This document shows positions 57,828-64,000 of a DNA stretch of 64,000 bases, in pieces. The DNA lies in the NCBI GenBank assembly GCA_029532415.1, contig JAQOTA010000059.1:372001-436000 (forward strand). Direction: 5' to 3'. Position 1 is the stretch's first letter; each line of letters starts with the position of its first letter. The notes below the pieces were generated by a model. The model saw only the letters and a list, made by a program, of their open reading frames with translations. It did no database searches and was not told where the DNA came from. Both the position numbers and the translations under genes were made by a program. The DNA is from Marasmius tenuissimus. Taxonomy: Eukaryota; Basidiomycota; Agaricomycetes; Agaricales; Marasmiaceae.

Positions 57828-58755
57828 GGAGGGAAGAAGAGCTAAAACCTACCCTCGTGTGTCGATTCCCTTTTTATACATCATACCATACCGACGAACC
57901 TAAGGCCTAAACCCTAATTGTGCGCTCAGACCAAATTAGAGTGCAATTTGAATGACATCTCCGACTCGGTGACAGGAATCATGGCACAAGCTGTAGCTAT
58001 TCTCGGTCTATGAGATCAGGTGGAGCACCGGAGAAAACAAGGCGAATATCGCGGGGCTTACCTTTGAGCGGCGATATGAAGCATAGTAGGTCAAACTGTT
58101 GCTGTTAGAGGACGAAACTGACACGCCATATGAGCACATTTTTGGGACAAAAATGTCCGACATTGACGGAATCGTGCAGTGTTGAACCACGCGGTTGATG
58201 AAACGTCCGCCTTTGGGCGTCGGAGTGTCCCGAACTCTTAGTGATCCGCTTGAAGCGTCTAATCTTGTTCGGCCTTCGTCTCCCCCTCATCTCCCTTGCC
58301 TAACGTCTGACTTTGCCGTGAGGGTTCCGCGGCCTCTCTTTTGCAAAGGGCTTTCTAGCCTAGAGACTCGAGTCATCAGGCGTCAATCAACGCCTTAGAT
58401 ATGCTCAAGTCAGCCCACCGGCGACTTGCATTGCCCTTCAACGATAGCTGATAATGGATGTCGCGATGGGGGGGTGAGTCTTTCTGGTCAACCGCCTTGG
58501 GCCTTCCGGAGCCTATCACAGGCGTCCCGAGGAGTTGGCTTCGGCGGTCAACGAAACGTCTTCGGCGCGGGAAGATTGGTCCCACCGGCCTCCAGAGAAG
58601 AGCAGAGATGTGGCTCGCCCTTAGGGCCTTTGTCGTTTGTCGCAGGTGTTGTAGTCTTGGGCTTTGAACGACCGCTGGCCTGCTATATTCGAATCAAGCG
58701 CGAATTCAAGAAATTATAACTAAAGCATGTACAGGTGTGTGAGTGTGAACTATTA
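57828..58755. other. Intergenic, GC-rich part at 58190-58680
   Basis: No gene is supported. The GC-rich stretch has a weak likeness to the ITS2/LSU rDNA junction (GATATGCTCAAGTCAGC near 58396), but no rRNA could be recognised. Confidence 0.3.
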
Positions 58756-59380
58756 CTAGAAATCATTGGGCTTCAAACCACGTGCAAAGGCTAGCCCGTG
58801 AGTCCACAATGTTCGAACGTGCTCCTGCTGTGAGCTACGGGGAAGGAGCTCCAAGTGATGAATAAGGGCTGCCACCTCCTCCTCAGTTAGAAGCAATGGA
58901 GGCGGATCGACAGTAACGTTGTTGGTTTTTGGTGGTGGTCCGCGTTGGCCTATCCAGGATGAGAATTCGTCGTCAGTGTAGTTCTTTCTCAAATCCTGGA
59001 GGATCCGTTCGTCGTGCAGCCCCTCCCAGTCAACTCCAAACAATTCCAGCTCTTCTTCAGTCATCGGAAAATTCTGCAGACTGTCGCCTCGGAGACCCTG
59101 TGCCAGCATGTCGAACCCGAACATTTCTTCTGGGCTGCGACTGGGACCATCTTTAATAGCGATCTTGTGCTGATTCCAGGAGTGGTACCAGAAGGTCATT
59201 TCCTTGTTGATGACCTCCAGGAAAAGGTGCTGAAGAAGCCATTTGTGATTGACGTTCTGATACTCCAGACCGAAATTGAGTTCCAAGTCGGTGAATCGGC
59301 TATCCCAAGTTGAAGAAACGTTAGCCCGCACGTCAACCCATAAGCGCTCAATTCTTGTGTTATGAACAGACCTATGAGCC
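58756..59380 (-). pseudogene. Integrase-core-like protein, 5' truncated
   Basis: The frame from about 59380 encodes RSVHNTRIERLWVDV, TDLELNFGLEYQNVNHKWLL, HLFLEVINKEMTFWYHSWNQH and RSPEEMFGFDMLAQGLRG, ending at TAG 58756-58758. This pattern is the C-terminal half of an integrase-core (DDE, rve-like) protein common in mushroom genomes; the Glu in RIERLW would be the catalytic Glu. The N-terminal part with the two catalytic Asp residues is absent: upstream lies the Copia LTR. I infer truncation by that insertion or an earlier deletion. Confidence 0.6.
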
Positions 59381-59569
59381 ACGGAAACCCAGGTCAAATA
59401 AAGTAAGGAATGAGTTGACCCGTCCCTCACCTCCCCCAAAGGTAAGAACCCCTGCCATAGCCCCGAGCAAACTCCATGAAGGCCGCTACCCAAACGTTCT
59501 CAACCCCATGATCACCACGCAGCCTGTCCGGGACGCCATATATGGCACAGGCAGCCCAGAATAGAAGTA

Positions 59570-59896
59570 GGACGTGATGAGCCGGCATGACGCCTAGCGC
59601 AGAGGACTACAACATGGACTACACTACTACTTACCAGAGAGGAGTTTAGAGGGATAGAGGCGAGACGTAGAAGCTCAAGCACACTGTAGATTCAAGTAGA
59701 GAAGTACAAGCTTATATACATGTAGATACAATAGAGTTACCATATAGAGATGACAATAGAAATTGTACATATGAGCATAATGAACAATGAAGAATAGAAC
59801 AATAGCGAATGCATTGTCCCACATAATACAATGGCGGGAAGTATGAACCGGGACTTCGGATATACCGGGATCTAATTATAGTCCACGGATTCAACA
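59570..59896 (-). repeat. 3' LTR of the Copia element (inner end clear, outer end not)
   Basis: On the minus strand it starts TGTTGAATCCG at 59896, directly after the purine tract AAGGGGGTG (about 59897-59905). TATATAAGCTTG near 59710-59725 is a promoter-like TATA. The outer end could not be fixed because the partner LTR is outside the window; about 59570 is an estimate. Confidence 0.55.
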
Positions 59897-59938
59897 CACC
59901 CCCTTGCTAAGTGCAGCTGAAAAGCGCATCTGAGCGAA

Positions 59939-62900
59939 TCAAGTGGACAAATAGAATTCAAGTCCAAGGTGGTCTCTGAACCGTAAGAACTTCTCATGTC
60001 CGAGATTCTTCGTAAACATGTCTGCGGGATTATAGACTCCTTCAATAAAGAACAACTCGACTTTGCCATCTTCAACACATGATCAAATATAGTGATATCG
60101 AATATCGATGTGTTTGGTTCGGCGTTCTTGAACCGGCTTAGATGCAATGAAGATAGAGCCTTGATTGTCTCCGCAGATTGGAATAGGACCTAAGTCGATT
60201 CCAAGTTCAGAGAGTAGCGATCTTATCCAGGAAGCTTGACGACTGCAATCCGACAGTGCCATATACTCAGCCTCAGTGGAAGAAAGAGCTACGGTCTTCT
60301 GGGCGTGTGATTGCCACGAGAAGATGCCGCCTGCTAACTTAAAGAAGTAGCCAGTGATCGAACGGCGTTTGATAGGATCGGCAGCCCAATCCGAGTCTGT
60401 GAACGCAAGAAGACCTCCATCAGAGTCACCATCGTAGACAAGTGAATAATCTGATGTGCCAGCTAGATAGCGGCAGATATACAGAGCTTTATCGAGGTGT
60501 TCCTTCGTTGGATTAGAAGAGAACTGGGAGAGCTTCGTAACTGCATAGGCAATATCAGGACGTGTGCCCAGCATAATGTACAGAAGCGACCCAATCACAG
60601 ACTGGAATCTGGAGCGAATAGCAGGATTGACTGGACCATCGTTGGGAGTTGGCACATAGCCAGCAGGTAAGGGCGTAGGAGCACCTTTCGCATTCTGCAT
60701 CCCAAAACGTTCAAGGACTTTCTTCAGATAATCCTTCTGGTCAATCATGATCTTATTGCCTTCGCGACGAATGCTCATGCGGAGAAATTCGCTAGCATCG
60801 CCCATATCACGACATTCCCATCGAGCCATGAACTCGGCTTTCTTCTTGTCAATAAAAGCTTTATTAGGACCCATGAAGAGTGCATTGTCAACATAGATGA
60901 TCGCATACACAACTTCACCGCTCTTCGGATCTTTGCAGATGAAGAGTCCAGCATCAGAAGTTAGGCGTTTGAAGCCTAATACTTCCATGGATGAGCTGAG
61001 GGTTCGCCACCACTCAAGGGCAGCTTGCTTCAGTCCATATAATGCATGACGCAGGCGTAGTACCTTACGTTCTTGGCCCTTGACTTTGAAGCCTTCAGGT
61101 TGTTCCATGTAAATCTCCTCAACAAGATCGCCATAAAGGAAGGCGTTCTTAACATCAACAGAAGTGATGTACCAGTTTTTGAGAGCTGCGAGAGCAAGCA
61201 TCATACGAACAGTCTCATAACGAACAACTGGTGAGAAGATCTCATCAAAGTCGACACCTTCGACCTGAGAGAAACCTTTTGCAACAAGCCTCGCTTTCTT
61301 GCGACCATTCGACTTGACGTCGAAGACCCATCTATTTCTGATGGCTTTGCGACCTTTAGGCAAGTCACAGAGTTCGAAGACCTTGCGCTTACGAAGTGCC
61401 TCAAGTTCTTCATGGCAAGCAGTCTTCCATTCCTTCTGTTGCTCAACAGGCAACTTTAGAATATCGCGGAGTGTCCACTCTCTGATGTTAGAGAAATCAG
61501 GAGTATCGGACGTTGGAAGCGAATCGTGAACTGGAACGGCATTGTTCAACAGGTAAATCACGAATCCTACTCCCCCTTCTTGGGTCAGTCTTTCGACTAC
61601 GCTTTCTTCCTCATGCGACTCAGTGCTTCCACTGGGTTCTGGAGCAGGCGGAGGCGGAAGTGGACCAGGAATCACCTTTTTACCACCTTTGCCTTTCCTA
61701 GATCGCGAAGAGCTAGGACGATCAACTGGATGTGAAGGTTCTTTGTCTCCAGTGACGTTTCTCCAAGTATTCTTATTTTCTAAGTCGCGAACAATATCTG
61801 AGGGTCTATTTGGGTTCCGCTGTTCACCAAATATGTTACCAGGTTGCGTTGTACCCTTCCGCTGCCTCGAAGACTGGCGTGGACCATCCGCTGCTGGTGC
61901 AGGCGGAGGAACGGCGGGCTCGCCTGGAGGCGTCGGAGGACCAGATTGAGGGAGTGGCACATCCCCTGGCGCAGGGCCACCTGCAGGTTCGTCAACCTGA
62001 GGTTCTGATCTCTTAGAAGGTTCGGAGCGACGTCTGAGATCTGGGAACGGAGTATCGTCCCAATCGTCATCAGAGTCTTCATCTTCCGAAGGAATGTTGG
62101 GATTTTCACCCAAAGTAAATGGTTCACTACCGACAGGTGTGAAGCCACGAGTTTTGGCATCAGGACACTTATTGTATAAAGTCTCATCAAATAGTGCAGT
62201 GCTACCTTTGAATACGGAATTATTACTTCGCATGAACAGGAAGCCTTTCATCCCATCTTGGTAGCCAATGAAAGTCATTAACTCAATACGAGGAGCAAGC
62301 TTATTCTTCCTATGATCTTCAGGAATGAAGACGTAGGCTGCACAACCCAATACTCGGAGATGTGAAACATCAGGTGCTTCGCCGTAAAGCTTTTCGAACG
62401 GAGTTCGCCAGCCCAAACGTTGCACAGGAGTGCGATTGTAGAGGTGGACAGCGTGCACATGGCAGAATTCCCACCAGGACTGAGGCATGCAAGCTTCAAA
62501 GCGAAGAGCTTCAGCCTTCTCATGAATAGTCCTGTTGAATCGTTCAGCACGACCGTTTTGTTGTGGTGTATACGGTATGCTCTGATCCCTTTGGATCCCA
62601 TACTCTTTCAGTACTGCATCGAACTTATCTCCTTTGTACTCTCCCCCTTCATCGGACATCCAGGTCTTGACAACAGCATTGAATTGCGTCTTGACCATAG
62701 TAAGGAAGTCCCTCAAAGCGGGTACTGCTTCGTCTTTCGTCTTGAGCTTGGAGGTCCAAACGCAGGACGTGCAGTCATCAAGAAAAGAGATGTAGTACTT
62801 GTACCGGCGATATGATTCAGCCGGGTACGACTTCAGATCCGAATGTATGCGTTCAAACGGTTTAGAAGCTCTTGTTGTAGAGTTGGGGAACGATTTCTCA

Positions 62901-64000
62901 TGCATCTTGCCTTCAGCACAACCACGACATAGAGGTGTCTTCTTAGTAGGCATTTTAAGGGCAAGTGGGAAACCTTGCGTATGTTTCCGAGCTTTGTTCA
63001 GGGCTTTATCTGATGGATGCCCAAAGTGTCTGTGCTCAATATCGTAGTCGACGTTGTAAACGACCGACTTGGCCATTAAAACCTCAGCAGATGCTTTCCG
63101 CGAGTGTACCCAATAAATGGTTTGACCAGGCATATGAGGGTAGGAAACAAGCGACTGTCGTCGCTGTGATGAGTAGAAGGCTAACTTCTTCGCGTTTCCA
63201 CGAATTGATAGACCATCTTGAAGGAACTCTCCCATTGATAGTAGACGTATGTCCAATTGAGGTATGTAATAGACAGGGTAGAGACGCGAAACGCGCTCTG
63301 TAAGTTTCCCATCATGTCCTTCAACGTTATGCTTAATGAAGACAGTGCCTTTACCCTTGATCTGTATAGGGTTGCCTTTATTCGCAGTATTTACGATAGG
63401 ACCATCAAGCGATTCATATTCAGCGAAGTCATTCATATCATTCGTGAAATGAGAGGAGGCACCAGAATCAAGGAGCCAACCCTGTGCGTTGTTCACACTT
63501 TTCTTTCCCTTGCACTGAGTACAACCCACAAAGTGAGTGGAGATAGCATTGCAATATGATACAAGTGATGCCAGATCACTACGACTACGATGCGAACTAC
63601 TGATACCAACTAGTTGTGAGCATCGCTGTAAGGTTGCATCAGATTGGGAAAGCAGGTCAAGATAAGGAACTTGCCTGTCATCATGGAACGATCCAAGAGA
63701 GACGTCATCTGGGACGTCCTCAACCCCTGCAGCTTCGGCAATGTCATTGTCAACATCATTACCGAATAGAGAGGTCATGTCTTCCATACCGTCGTCAGAT
63801 CCCCAGTCCATCTCTACATCTTCATCAAGATCAGCGCTACGAGAGCGTTTAGAAGAAGTAGAAGAAGGAGATCCGGCTCCCTCATATCCCTCATCATCCT
63901 CCAAAAGACGCTTGGACGAGGACGCACGTGGTAGTTCAATGCGGTCCTGGAGCGAACGATTGGTGGCGGATGTGACGATCTGTTCGAAGGGTTTGAGATA
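59939..64000 (-). pseudogene. Copia-type retrotransposon polyprotein (partial at right edge)
   Basis: The reading frame is open to the window edge at 64000, so the Gag end is cut off. In order it contains an aspartic protease (LLDSGASSHF), a GAG-pre-integrase region (HRHFGHPSDKAL and CRGCAEGKMHEKSF), an integrase core with Asp in HSDLKS, Asp in MSDEGGEY and Glu in NGRAERFNR, a reverse transcriptase (KARLVAKGFSQ, SVDVKNAFLYGDL, YVDNALFMG) and RNase H (SDWAAD, STEAEYMAL, GDNQGSI). IN before RT defines Copia/Pseudoviridae. Two lesions are seen: Asn in YVDN (60884-60886) where Asp is expected, and TGA at 60083-60085, after which the same frame continues about 47 codons to a normal end at 59939-59941. 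Confidence 0.85.

Noticed and set aside
58190..58680. rDNA (ITS2/LSU) fragment
   Set aside because: Only a short imperfect likeness near 58396 (GATATGCTCAAGT) was seen; the surrounding sequence does not read as 5.8S or LSU rRNA.
1..64000. CRISPR array or prokaryotic operon features
   Set aside because: Introns, LTR elements and eukaryotic families throughout show fungal nuclear DNA; no regular spaced repeats were found.

Overview
The window looks like a stretch of a basidiomycete (probably Agaricomycete) genome. Genes are cut by many short introns (about 45-65 nt, GT-AG and a few GC-AG). The families present are typical of mushroom-forming fungi: a LysM/hevein/GH18 chitinase, an expansin-like secreted protein, a tyrosine-kinase-like kinase, F-box proteins, lineage-specific hypothetical families and LTR retrotransposons. 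All calls were made by reading the sequence; no database search was possible.

Layout. (1) 1-5773 and about 17194-23594 are two copies of one segmental duplication. Each carries a C2H2 zinc-finger gene, two genes of a family marked by a CxCxxCxxWEY motif, and the 3' end of a chitinase gene. The second copy still has the whole chitinase (22132-27241). In the first copy the chitinase tail is joined to an unrelated signal-peptide exon (4307-6393). (2) 6.4-17 kb is a degraded area: older diverged repeats, an expansin-like gene (8520-9100), a third zinc-finger gene, two F-box relatives in opposite orientation and an inverted-repeat element at 14.7-15.2 kb. (3) 28.9-30.6 kb holds a protein kinase gene. 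(4) 31.4-41 kb holds two more CxCxxCxxWEY genes (minus strand) and two paralogues of a second unknown family (plus strand). Two MITEs lie there, one of them exactly at a 3' splice site. (5) 41999-51306 is a Gypsy-type LTR element with complete ends (148-bp LTRs, GCGG target duplication) but disabled enzymes; two small intron-containing paralogues lie antisense between its protease and its reverse transcriptase. (6) 51.3-55.7 kb is repeat-rich and mostly non-coding. (7) 55.7-57.8 kb holds a multi-pass membrane protein gene. (8) 58.8-64 kb holds a truncated integrase-like gene abutting a Copia element that runs off the right edge.

The most interesting material is the chitinase. Its C-terminus carries an E / HTHP / STAD signature like a JAB/JAMM or DUF4329 metallopeptidase domain, a domain class known from polymorphic toxins. 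Duplication has moved this tail onto a second, differently built secreted protein. A second theme is enzyme loss in the LTR elements through changes that fit CpG decay: Asp-Asp encoded GAC-GAT has become Asp-Asn in both reverse transcriptases, and in-frame TGA codons sit where CGA would be expected.
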